This document shows positions 25,771-34,103 of a stretch of DNA of 64,000 bases, in pieces. The notes beneath the pieces are model-generated. The model did not search any database, had not been told where the DNA came from, and saw only the letters and a program-made list of their open reading frames with translations. A program made the position numbers and the translations under genes. The DNA comes from Candidatus Eiseniibacteriota bacterium (GTDB lineage Bacteria > Eisenbacteria > RBG-16-71-46 > CAIMUX01): the NCBI GenBank assembly GCA_020633975.1, contig JACKCR010000006.1, positions 124,001 to 188,000 of the forward strand, written 5' to 3'. Position 1 is the first letter of the stretch. The number at the start of each line of letters is the position of its first letter.

Positions 25771-27057
25771 ATGAAACCCATGCCCCAGAGTGTCTTGCAG
25801 TTCACGAACCTACGGCGCACGGGGCGAACGATGGCGACAGCCGTCGGGTGGGTGGCGCTGCTTCTCGTACCTGCGGTGACTCTTGCGAGTACGTGCGTGG
25901 AGTGCCACACGGACGTCACGCCCGGTGCGGTGAACGACTGGAAGCTCTCGAAGCACTTCGGCGAGGGCGTGACCTGCTCGGACTGCCACGGTGAGGGCCA
26001 CACCTCGGCCTCTGACGTCTCCAAGGTGAGCCTTCCGACACCTGAGGTGTGCGCGGGGTGCCACGAGGAGCAGGTGGGCCAGTACAGCAAAGGAAAGCAC
26101 GCCCTCGGCTGGGCGTCCTACAAGGCGATGCCGACGACCCACAACCTTCCGATGGCCTTGGTCGACGGCCAGAAGGGCTGCGGTGGTTGTCACAAGATCG
26201 GGACGAAGTCGGAAGAGGAAATCCAGGCACTCAAGGCGAAGGGCTCGACGTTCGGGCACGCAGCCTGCGATGCCTGCCATACGCGGCACACGTTCTCGGT
26301 GGAGGAAGCCCGTCAGCCGCAGGCCTGTCAGACGTGTCACATGGGATTCGACCACCCGCAGTGGGAGATGTACTCGTCGTCCAAGCACGGCGTGCGCTAC
26401 TTGCTGCAACAGAACGGGACGATCTCCGAAGAGGTCTCCGCGCCGACCTGCCAGACCTGCCACATGCCGAACGGAAACCACGAAGTGCGCACGGCCTGGG
26501 GCTTCCTCGCCGTACGTCTTCCGCTTCCCGAGGATCCGACCTGGAAGGCGGATCAGGTCACGATCCTCCAAGCGCTCGGCGTGCTCGACCCGGACGGGAA
26601 CGCGACCGGACGGCTCGACGTGGTCAAAGCGGCCGATGTCGCGCGTCTCGATCAGGAGTCGTTCGATGTCGAGCGGAACAAGATGCTCGCGGTCTGCTCC
26701 GAGTGTCACAGCGAGAACTTCGCGAGAGAAGAGCTGGCCAAGGGTGACGACATGATCCGCGAGATCGACCATCTCCTCGCCGAAGCGATTCGCGAGATCG
26801 CGGGCCTCTACCAGGACGGCGTCCTCCCCAAGCCGGAAGGCTATGCGTACGCGTTCCCCGATCTACTCACGTTCCATGATGCTCCGACTGTGATCGAGCA
26901 GACTCTGTTCGAAATGCACCTCAAGCACCGGATGCGCGCGTTCCAGGGTGCGTTCCATGCGAACCCGGACTACGCTCTCTGGTACGGATGGAGCGAGATG
27001 ACTCGGGACCTCGCGGAGATCAAGGAGATGGCAGCGGAGTTGCGCGCTCGCCACTAG
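25771..27057 (+). CDS. Octaheme c-type cytochrome, hydroxylamine oxidoreductase (HAO)-like
   Basis: This 428-residue protein has a Sec signal (hydrophobic core about residues 21-39) and eight CXXCH haem motifs, at residues 42, 69, 94, 137, 166, 186, 227 and 309, matching the HAO/octaheme family count. After the haem region comes an all-helical tail with LTFHDAPTVIEQ and FHANPDYALWYGWSEM. HAO-family enzymes convert hydroxylamine, nitrite or NO in the periplasm. Whether this one has the P460 tyrosine crosslink, and hence oxidises or reduces, cannot be decided by eye. ATG 25771 has AGGGAGAG upstream; the frame is also open back to 25381 through the repeats, but that part has no signal. There is no quinone-oxidising partner next door. 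A barrel-protein gene follows at 100 bp. Confidence 0.85.
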   Translation: MKPMPQSVLQFTNLRRTGRTMATAVGWVALLLVPAVTLASTCVECHTDVTPGAVNDWKLSKHFGEGVTCSDCHGEGHTSASDVSKVSLPTPEVCAGCHEEQVGQYSKGKHALGWASYKAMPTTHNLPMALVDGQKGCGGCHKIGTKSEEEIQALKAKGSTFGHAACDACHTRHTFSVEEARQPQACQTCHMGFDHPQWEMYSSSKHGVRYLLQQNGTISEEVSAPTCQTCHMPNGNHEVRTAWGFLAVRLPLPEDPTWKADQVTILQALGVLDPDGNATGRLDVVKAADVARLDQESFDVERNKMLAVCSECHSENFAREELAKGDDMIREIDHLLAEAIREIAGLYQDGVLPKPEGYAYAFPDLLTFHDAPTVIEQTLFEMHLKHRMRAFQGAFHANPDYALWYGWSEMTRDLAEIKEMAAELRARH

Positions 27058-27156
27058 CCAAGGGACCGCCACCCAGCCGGGGCCGGTCGATCTCGCGTGA
27101 ACCGTCGCGCGGCCCGAGCGCAGTGCTGGACCCCGGGAAGGGTGAGGGCAGTGACC

Positions 27157-27810
27157 ATGACTCGAGTGGGACGTCGGAACCTGTGTCTCCGAACCGCGAT
27201 GTGGCTCGCCGTCTGCTTGGCCGTGCCACCGGCCAGCGCTCACGCGGGAATGGAGGTTCGAGCGGTGGTCGGGCCTTCCTTTGGCTTCGCTGACTACGAC
27301 TCGGGTGGCCGGAGTCTCGAGACAGGAAACTCCGCGAGAATCGGTTTGTACGGGGGCTTTCAAGTCGTCGTGCCGGTCGTCCACCCTGTCTCGATCGAAA
27401 CAGGCGTGGTCTACGGCACCCGCGGTGGCAAGACCTCGTTCGATGCTCCGATCATCTTGGGGGACGAGTACACCTGGCAGCTCGACTACGTATCGATCCC
27501 GGCGCTCGCGAGATGGCAACCTGCCGCGATGTACCTGAAGGCGGGGGCCGTCCTCGACCTGCTCATGCGGTCCGCATATGAGTCCGCAGTGCTGTCCTCC
27601 GACTTCGACGCGGCAGGACAGGACGTGGCGTTGGCCGGAGCGATTGGAGTCGATGGACGGCTGGGGGAGGTGCCGGTGTTCGTCGAGCTCGAAGGGACCT
27701 GGGGTTTCGTCGACGCGAACGCTATGGACGGTGTGGCCGAGATCGACATCCGCAATCGGACGATTCGGGTGGGAGTGGGCATGATCTTCGAGTCAGAGTC
27801 CCGGAGATGA
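27157..27810 (+). CDS. Small outer-membrane beta-barrel protein
   Basis: A 217-residue protein with a signal peptide ending near AHAG (about residue 30), then alternating strands: MEVRAVVGPSFGFADY, RIGLYGGFQVVVPVV, VSIETGVVYGTRGGKTSF, DYVSIPALARWQPAAMYLKAGAVLDLL and a terminal strand RTIRVGVGMIFESE. This is the PorT/OmpA-like 8-strand barrel pattern with no catalytic motif. ATG 27157 is preceded by GGTGAGG; GTG 27151 is also possible. It lies 100 bp after the cytochrome gene on the same strand and may share its transcript. Confidence 0.75.
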   Translation: MTRVGRRNLCLRTAMWLAVCLAVPPASAHAGMEVRAVVGPSFGFADYDSGGRSLETGNSARIGLYGGFQVVVPVVHPVSIETGVVYGTRGGKTSFDAPIILGDEYTWQLDYVSIPALARWQPAAMYLKAGAVLDLLMRSAYESAVLSSDFDAAGQDVALAGAIGVDGRLGEVPVFVELEGTWGFVDANAMDGVAEIDIRNRTIRVGVGMIFESESRR

Positions 27811-27871
27811 CGAACGCCCGTCGTGCTGAGTCGAATCGAGTCGGCGCGGGGACCTCGCCACAGGGGTCGAG

Positions 27872-29173
27872 CTAGAAGCGCGCTCTCAGGAACTCCGCTC
27901 TCCAGCCCGTCCTGCTCGGCGTGATCGACGGGGCGAGAAACGCAAACGACTCAGGACCCTCCGCGCCGAGTAGCTGACCGCTGTTCGGCGCGGGTTCGTT
28001 TCGGCCCGTGAACCAAGTGGTGAACGCGAGCGCGCCCACTCCGGTCGCACCAGGGATCGCCCAGACCGCGGCGTCGTCGTCGACTTGGAGGACCAAGTCG
28101 AGGCCGAAGCCGAAGGCGGTGCCGAGGATGCCGCCGAGGTTGATCCAGGCGAGACGGGATTCCGGCATGTCGACCCGGAGAGCAGTGAGTCCGCCCGCCG
28201 TCGCTCCGACCGCCGAAGTGACGAGCATTGCGCCGAGCGTTTCGTCGCCGTCGACGTAGCGGTTCGCGTCTGCGATCCGTGCACCGACGAGTCCGAACCA
28301 CGCACCCCAGTTCGCCGCCGAGAAGAACAGTCCGGCTTGGCCAGGCGATACCTCGCGTCCTCGGGTGAGAAGTGCGGCTGCGGCGACGCCGGTGAGGAGT
28401 CCTCCCGTGCCGCTGAGAAGGACGTCTTCAGACTCGAGGTCGCCGACGCCAGCCCATCCGAAGGCCTGCCACATCGCGAAGTCCCCACCGAACTCGAGTG
28501 CGCGCGCGGTGCCGCGGGTGAGCGCGGTGCGTTTTCCGTACTGATAGGCCGCGACCGCTGCGGCGGGCCCGGACGCCATCATGGTGAGCCCGATCGCGGT
28601 CGGCGAGTCCGAGCCCAAACTGTAAGGAACAGCGAATCCGAGGCCGACTCCGTGGAGTCCGCTCCAGATCGCGAACTCGGTCTTTCCGCTGTGCACGGTG
28701 CGGCCGGAGGATGCGTCGAGGCTCGACAGCACGTCGTGCCCTGAGGCCACGTCCAGGGCCCAAGTGGGCGGCGCGTCTTGACGGAGGATGCCGACTGGGT
28801 TGCCCTCCGGGTCGTCGAAGAGCAGCGCGACGAGTCGTCCTTCCGGATCCCGTGCTTGGTCGACGGAGACGTCTGCGCGAAGGAGCGTTGCGCGGGCGGA
28901 GTCGAGATCGTGAGTACGCACGAGAAGCCGGAGGTTGGACTGCGCGTCTGTTTGGCCGCCGCCGAGCACGACGAGAGTCTCACTTCCGAGGTCGAAGGCA
29001 GTGAGAGTGGAGTCTTCGGCGCGGAGTTCGAGGCCGACGACCTCTCGGTAGAAGCGGGTGAGAGCTGTGGGGTTCTTCGCACGTAACACGAGGTCCGCAC
29101 GGGCCGAGCATGGGAGAACCAAGAGGGAGGCCAGCGCACAGGTCACCGCGCCGGTCGTCCCGCTAGTTGCCAT
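27872..29173 (-). CDS. VOC (glyoxalase/dioxygenase-fold) domain fused to a hydrophobic helical region
   Basis: About 433 residues. A signal or anchor (TCALASLLVLPCSARA) is followed by a vicinal-oxygen-chelate module at about residues 27-135: LVLRAKNPTALTRFYREVVGLELRAEDSTLTAFDLGSE, then LLFDDPEGNPVGIL. The remaining 290 residues contain six or more Gly/Ala-rich hydrophobic segments (for example GLGFAVPYSLG and GGLLTGVAAAALL), which could be membrane helices or strands. The conserved metal residues of glyoxalase are not obvious, so a binding role is likely. ATG 29173 fits the signal; TTG 29230 has a much better ribosome site (GGAGGTGGG, 7 bp) and would add 19 residues. It is divergent from the Tat phosphoesterase gene. 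I know no precise family for the fusion. Confidence 0.65.
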   Translation of the reverse strand: MATSGTTGAVTCALASLLVLPCSARADLVLRAKNPTALTRFYREVVGLELRAEDSTLTAFDLGSETLVVLGGGQTDAQSNLRLLVRTHDLDSARATLLRADVSVDQARDPEGRLVALLFDDPEGNPVGILRQDAPPTWALDVASGHDVLSSLDASSGRTVHSGKTEFAIWSGLHGVGLGFAVPYSLGSDSPTAIGLTMMASGPAAAVAAYQYGKRTALTRGTARALEFGGDFAMWQAFGWAGVGDLESEDVLLSGTGGLLTGVAAAALLTRGREVSPGQAGLFFSAANWGAWFGLVGARIADANRYVDGDETLGAMLVTSAVGATAGGLTALRVDMPESRLAWINLGGILGTAFGFGLDLVLQVDDDAAVWAIPGATGVGALAFTTWFTGRNEPAPNSGQLLGAEGPESFAFLAPSITPSRTGWRAEFLRARF

Positions 29174-29447
29174 GGAGGCAACACCTCTGGCCACCGCACT
29201 CACCAGCTGTCGGGCCGTGTCGAGAATCAAGAACCCACCTCCACCAGATCGTGACGATTCCTCATGTAGGCGGCGTGTGCCTGGTACCCAGGAAGGCACA
29301 CCGCCGGACACCGATGCTACAGTGACGCCGCCGTTCCAACCCCGCAAGCAGATCGTTTCGCCTCTGCGGGAGCGAACGCGGTGCCTGGAGAACGGCACCT
29401 CAGCATTCGCGACAACCATCACGCTTTCGACTAGAGTTCCCCAAGCC

Positions 29448-30392
29448 ATGGCGCGATCGATCAGCAGACGTCACTTCCTTCTCGGCGGCACCGCGGCCCT
29501 CGCGGCCGGAGGCGTGGGCTACGGCTGCGGGGCCGAACCTCGCTGGCTGGAGAGAACCGAAGTGCACCTCTCGTTGTCGCGGGCGTGGTCCGGGAAGGCG
29601 CGGGTGCTCCACCTCTCGGATCTTCACCGATCTCGATTCGTTTCGCTCTCGTTCTTGGAGGAAGCGATCGAGCTAGGGCTCGACAGCTCGCCGGACCTGG
29701 TCTGTCTCACGGGCGACTTCGTGACAGCGGCGGATTCGACCTCACTAGAGGGATACGTCGACCTGCTACGTCGGCTTTCGGATCAAGCGCCAACCGTAGC
29801 CGTTCTCGGCAACCACGACGGCGGTCCATGGTGCGCATCGAAGGGCGGAGACGACTCGACGGACCGCGTTCGTGCGCTCCTCGAAGCCTCGGGTGTGGAC
29901 CTGCTGCACAATCGGGAGCGGATCGTCGGCGTCCCGGGAGGCCGATTGCGACTCGTGGGTGTCGGTGACCTCTGGGGCGAAGAGTGCCTCCCTGCGAAGG
30001 CGTTCCTTTCCGATCGAGTGAGGACGGACCCGATCCGGGAAGGCCTCGTGCCGCCGAGCGAGGGCGACGAGGCAGACGAGGCCGACGAGGGCGATGAAGT
30101 CCCGACCCTACTCCTCGCCCACAATCCCGATACGAAGGACGTCGCCTGGCCGTTCGCATGGGATGCGATGTTGAGTGGACACACACATGGCGGACAGGTC
30201 GTCCTTCCATGGATCGGGCCGCCGTTCGTCCCGGTCGAGGATCGTCGCTTCATCGCGGGCCTTCACTCGTGGCGCGATCGCTGGATCTACACGACTCGAG
30301 GGGTGGGGAACATTCTCGGCGTCCGAGTGAACTGTAGGCCCGAGGTTACCCTACTCGAGGTCACCGGAGGCAAGGCCGCCGCCGACGCCTAG
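29448..30392 (+). CDS. Tat-exported calcineurin-like phosphoesterase (YkuE/YaeI type)
   Basis: This 314-residue protein starts with a twin-arginine signal, SISRRHFLLGGTAALAAGG. Metal-site motifs are in order: DLHRSR, LTGDFVT, GNHD, AHNPD and SGHTHGGQV. This matches the YaeI/YkuE group, which includes pyrophosphatases acting on UDP-diacylglucosamine and related substrates at the membrane. Tat export implies a folded, metal-loaded periplasmic enzyme. An acidic insert, EGDEADEADEGDE, sits near residue 205. There is no Shine-Dalgarno sequence; TAGAGT (29432-29437) lies ten bases before the ATG, so the leader would be very short. It is divergent from the VOC fusion gene. Confidence 0.88.
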   Translation: MARSISRRHFLLGGTAALAAGGVGYGCGAEPRWLERTEVHLSLSRAWSGKARVLHLSDLHRSRFVSLSFLEEAIELGLDSSPDLVCLTGDFVTAADSTSLEGYVDLLRRLSDQAPTVAVLGNHDGGPWCASKGGDDSTDRVRALLEASGVDLLHNRERIVGVPGGRLRLVGVGDLWGEECLPAKAFLSDRVRTDPIREGLVPPSEGDEADEADEGDEVPTLLLAHNPDTKDVAWPFAWDAMLSGHTHGGQVVLPWIGPPFVPVEDRRFIAGLHSWRDRWIYTTRGVGNILGVRVNCRPEVTLLEVTGGKAAADA

Positions 30393-30508
30393 CACACTGC
30401 CAGCGGGGATTTCACAGAGCGTCCAGCACGAGCGGTCCGGCCTTCATCAGGCGGACGCGGCGCGATCCGGGCGTGAGGCTGGGTCCCCTTTCGATTCGCA
30501 GTTGCTGC

Positions 30509-30514
30509 TATACT
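30509..30514 (+). promoter_or_regulatory. Putative -10 box upstream of the ECF sigma gene
   Basis: TATACT lies 60 bp before the GTG start, in an AT-richer pocket of otherwise GC-rich sequence. No clear -35 is seen. Confidence 0.25.
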
Positions 30515-30573
30515 CGTTCTGGACTCCCAACTCATTCCGTCGTTTTCGATGACCCACCTCATCCGGGGCCGAT

Positions 30574-31137
30574 GTGACGAACGATTCGCAATCCACGGTG
30601 ACCCAGCTCCTGAGGGCCTGGCGCGATGGAGACACGCGCGCCGATGATGCCCTGCTCGGACTGGTCTATGACGAGCTTCGGGAGCTCGCCCGGCGTTACT
30701 TGCGGAGAGAGAGCCCCGGGCAGACCCTCCAGCCCACCGCACTCGTTCACGAAGCCTATCTACGTCTCGTAGGAGCCGATGTCCCCTGGGTCGACCGCTC
30801 GCATTTCTTCTCCGTGGCCGCACGTACGATGCGCCGGGTGCTGGTGGATCGTGCTAGGGAGAAGGCGGCTGTGAAGCGGGGTGCCGGGTGGGTACGGACC
30901 ACACTCGAAGAGGGTATCGAGATCGGCGCCGTTCCGGCACTCGAGCTGCTCAAACTGGACGCGGCGTTGGCCGAACTAGAAGCCCAGGACGCACGAGTGG
31001 CGCGGGCTTCAGAACTCCACTACTTCGGGGGACTGAGCTACGAAGACACGGCCAAGGTACTCGACGTGTCCGCCGCGACGGTTCATCGCGATCTCCGATT
31101 CGCCCGCGTCTGGCTCCACCGGGCTCTCCTCGCGTGA
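30574..31137 (+). CDS. ECF-type RNA polymerase sigma factor
   Basis: This 187-residue protein has region 2 (TQLLRAWRDGDTRADDALLGLVYDELRELARRYL, then PTALVHEAYLRLV and FFSVAARTMRRVLVDRAR) and region 4 (ELHYFGGLSYEDTAKVLDVSAATVHRDLRFARVWL). The pattern is that of ECF factors found in planctomycetes, acidobacteria and FCB lineages next to Ser/Thr kinases. It directs RNA polymerase to dedicated promoters. No anti-sigma factor is adjacent; its TGA overlaps the kinase GTG by four bases, so the kinase probably controls its activity (inference from this known gene pairing). GTG 30574 is the start. Confidence 0.92.
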   Translation: MTNDSQSTVTQLLRAWRDGDTRADDALLGLVYDELRELARRYLRRESPGQTLQPTALVHEAYLRLVGADVPWVDRSHFFSVAARTMRRVLVDRAREKAAVKRGAGWVRTTLEEGIEIGAVPALELLKLDAALAELEAQDARVARASELHYFGGLSYEDTAKVLDVSAATVHRDLRFARVWLHRALLA

Positions 31138-33881
31138 GTCTTGGACCTTCGGATTGGGGCCGTATCCGCGAACTCTTCGACAGGATTGCGGATCTCCCTG
31201 CGGACGAGCGTGAGTCCTTCCTCGCCGCGTCCTGTGCAAACGACTCGGACGCCGTGCGTGCCGAAGTCATGGAGCTGCTCAGTTCACTTCAAACCCTCGA
31301 GTCGACGGATATCTCGGATGAACCCGTGCGGCGGGTGGTCGAGAGTGGAGCCGCATCCGTCGTTGGACCGGTTGCGTCGGTCGCCGATGGTGCGCGGATC
31401 GGACCGTATCGAGTCGTACGCCTTCTCGGGACGGGGGGGATGGGTGCCGTCTACCTCGCCGAACGGTCCGACGATGCGTTCCAGCTCCAGGTGGCGATCA
31501 AGGTCGTTTCGGGTGGGCTCGCGCATCCAGGACTCTTGGACCGGTTCCAGGAGGAGCGACGGATCCTCGCGTCGCTCGATCATCCCAACATTGCGCGGGT
31601 GATCGACGGTGGATCCACACCTGAAGGTCTGCTCTACCTCGTCATGGAGTACGTGGACGGCGTTCCGATCGATCGCTATGCCGAATCTCGGAGTCTTTCG
31701 GTGGGCGAACGGCTCGAGCTGTTCCTGCCCGTTTGCCGTGCGGTCGATCATGCTCACCGCCAGCTCGTCGTCCATCGAGATCTCAAGCCCGACAACGTAC
31801 TCGTGACGGAAGACGGCACTTCCAAGCTCCTCGACTTCGGAATCGCGAAACTCCTCGACCGAAGTGACGCGACCCGTCTCACTCAGACGGAGTCGCGTCC
31901 GATGACGACACGGTATGCAAGCCCGGAGCAGATCCAGGGCGAGCCGATCGGAACGGCGTCCGACGTTCATTCACTCGGTGTGCTCCTCTACGAGCTGCTG
32001 GTCGGGCGTCACCCGTTCCTGGAGGACGAGTCCTCCCGTCGAGCCGTGGAGGAGGCGATCCTGAATCGTGATCCGAAGGTGCCGGGACTCGGGGTCGAAC
32101 TCGATTCTGTCCTTCTGCGGTCGCTGGAGCGGGAGCCGCTGAAACGTTATTCCTCTGCGGCGGAGCTCTCGGACGACCTCGAACGCTATCTCACCGGCCA
32201 GCCGGTCGAGGCTCGACCCTGGACCTTCTCGTATCGCGCGTCGAAGTTCGTCCGACGAAACGCGGTTGCCGTTGGAGTGGTGTCTGCGTTCCTTCTCACG
32301 GTCGTGGGCGCGGCTGTGTTCAGCACACGTGCCTATCTGCGCGCGGATCGTCTGCGGGTGGAGGCCGAGACGCAGAGAGACGCGCTCTCGGAAGTCAACC
32401 GGTTCATGGCAGGCATCTTCGAAGCCGCGAGTCCGGAGCAGACGCAGTCGCGCGACGAAGTCACGGCGCGGCAGATCCTCGATGCGGCGGCAGAGCGCAT
32501 CGACCGGAGCCTGGAAGGACAGCCCCGTATCGCGGCCACCATTCGAAACGAGCTCGGACGGCGCTACTTCGAACTCGGGCTTCTCGAAGAGTCCGAGGCG
32601 CTCCATCGGAAGGCACTGGACGAGCATCGCGCGCGGGGCATCTCGAAGGAGCGTTCCGGACTCGAGACCCTGGTCTACCTCGGGCAGACGCTGCTCGCGG
32701 AAGGAAACCTGGACGGGGCAGATTCCCTGCTCGTCGAGGCGTCTTCGATCGCCGAAGGCGTGGAAGATCCCGAGGCCTACTGGCTAGTGCGTCGTTCTCT
32801 CGCCCAGGTGCACAAGACGCGTGGTGACTACCCCGCGGCTCTCGAGATCCTCCAGCCGCTGTATGACGGAATCGAGGGAAGCGAACGACGGGTGCTGGAG
32901 ATCCGGTCGAGCGTGGCGAACGATCTCGGCAATACGCTCGCACGAGTCGGGGCACTCGCGGAAGCGGAACAGATGTTGCGCCTTTCCATTTCGGAGGGAG
33001 AGGCCGCTTTCGGACCGCAGCACTCGATGGTCGGTGAGCGATGGTCGAACCTGGCATCCGTGCTGAGGGAACAGGGACGACAAACCGAAGCCCTCGACTG
33101 CTCCCGGCGCGCGCTCGAGATCAACGAGACGGTTCTAGGAGAGGACCATCCCTCGGTTGCCGTTGCCCGACTCGGTCTCGCAGACGGCATGGTCGCCCAG
33201 GGGTTGGCAGAAGAGGCAGAGCCACTCCACGATCAGGTCGTCGAGGCTTTCCGCGCTGCGTATGGGGACCGTCATCCGCGGACCGGAATCGCGATCGCGA
33301 ATCGCGCGATGGGGTTTCTCAAGCGCGAGGAGTACGACCGGGCGCGGACCGGCTTCGGAGAGGGCCTGTCCATCTGCGAAGAGTCCCTCGGCCCGAACCA
33401 CGGTGTCACGCTCTCGATGGTGCACAACCTGGCACAGGTCGAGTACCGGGCCGGAAACCTGGGCACCGCCGAGTCGATCTGCCGGGACGCCCTGAGCCGA
33501 CGCGAGGCGGCGCTGCCGTCCGATCACCCCGACGTCATCCGTTCCCTCACCTTGCTCGGTGACGTCACGAGGGAAGCCGGCTCGCGCGCCGAGTCCAAAC
33601 GGATGCTGGACGACGCGACCGAGCGGGCTCGCGCCACGCTTCCGTTCGACAACGCCGTGCGCCAGGCCGCGGAGCGAGGTCTCGCGCTCTGGCTACTGGC
33701 GGAGGGAAGGTTCGACCAAGCGGAGCCCCTGCTTCTCGGCGTTTTCGCCGTGGCCGACTCTACGGAAGGCCCGGAGAGCGCGCGAGCGGCCGCGGCCGCG
33801 GAAGACCTCGTCGACCTCTACACTGCGTCGGGACGCGCCGACCTGGCTGACCGCTACCGGGCGCTGGCGTCCTCTCGGTAA
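31134..33881 (+). CDS. Membrane Ser/Thr protein kinase with C-terminal TPR region
   Basis: About 915 residues, starting at GTG 31134 inside the GTGA overlap with the sigma gene. A Hanks-type kinase domain spans about residues 90-350: glycine loop GTGGMGAVYLA, VAIKVV (Lys), catalytic HRDLKPDNVL (near 213), DFG (near 233) and YASPEQI. A TM helix (about 376-399) then leads to about ten TPR or kinesin-light-chain-like repeats, predicted on the outer face. The family phosphorylates regulators, often the linked ECF factor. The 80 residues before the kinase domain are helical (DLPADERESFLAASC), a segment common to this kinase group. Confidence 0.92.
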   Translation: MSLGPSDWGRIRELFDRIADLPADERESFLAASCANDSDAVRAEVMELLSSLQTLESTDISDEPVRRVVESGAASVVGPVASVADGARIGPYRVVRLLGTGGMGAVYLAERSDDAFQLQVAIKVVSGGLAHPGLLDRFQEERRILASLDHPNIARVIDGGSTPEGLLYLVMEYVDGVPIDRYAESRSLSVGERLELFLPVCRAVDHAHRQLVVHRDLKPDNVLVTEDGTSKLLDFGIAKLLDRSDATRLTQTESRPMTTRYASPEQIQGEPIGTASDVHSLGVLLYELLVGRHPFLEDESSRRAVEEAILNRDPKVPGLGVELDSVLLRSLEREPLKRYSSAAELSDDLERYLTGQPVEARPWTFSYRASKFVRRNAVAVGVVSAFLLTVVGAAVFSTRAYLRADRLRVEAETQRDALSEVNRFMAGIFEAASPEQTQSRDEVTARQILDAAAERIDRSLEGQPRIAATIRNELGRRYFELGLLEESEALHRKALDEHRARGISKERSGLETLVYLGQTLLAEGNLDGADSLLVEASSIAEGVEDPEAYWLVRRSLAQVHKTRGDYPAALEILQPLYDGIEGSERRVLEIRSSVANDLGNTLARVGALAEAEQMLRLSISEGEAAFGPQHSMVGERWSNLASVLREQGRQTEALDCSRRALEINETVLGEDHPSVAVARLGLADGMVAQGLAEEAEPLHDQVVEAFRAAYGDRHPRTGIAIANRAMGFLKREEYDRARTGFGEGLSICEESLGPNHGVTLSMVHNLAQVEYRAGNLGTAESICRDALSRREAALPSDHPDVIRSLTLLGDVTREAGSRAESKRMLDDATERARATLPFDNAVRQAAERGLALWLLAEGRFDQAEPLLLGVFAVADSTEGPESARAAAAAEDLVDLYTASGRADLADRYRALASSR

Positions 33882-34103
33882 GCCTCCTCCGGCTCCCGTC
33901 CATTCGTGGCCCGGCGGACGCCCGGCCGCTTCTCCCGCACCATCCAGCAGCCGACACGGTTCTCCGCAAAGCACCCGCCCTATCGTCGGTTGGAGAAAAT
34001 CGTGCGCTGCCGTGAGGGTGAGCCGCCCGAGTTTCCGCTCTGTCCATTGGAGGGCGGTGGAGCAGAACTGCCCGGAAAACCACATGGACAGGAGAGATCA
34101 CCG

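Noticed and set aside
25033-25774. Small Cys-rich open frames in the repeat region
   Set aside because: They overlap a terminator or change frame within the repeats and lack ribosome sites; probably by-products of high GC content.
25381-27057. Long frame fusing the repeat array to the HAO-like gene
   Set aside because: The signal peptide and a good ribosome site define ATG 25771; the upstream part has no family likeness and the repeats change frame.
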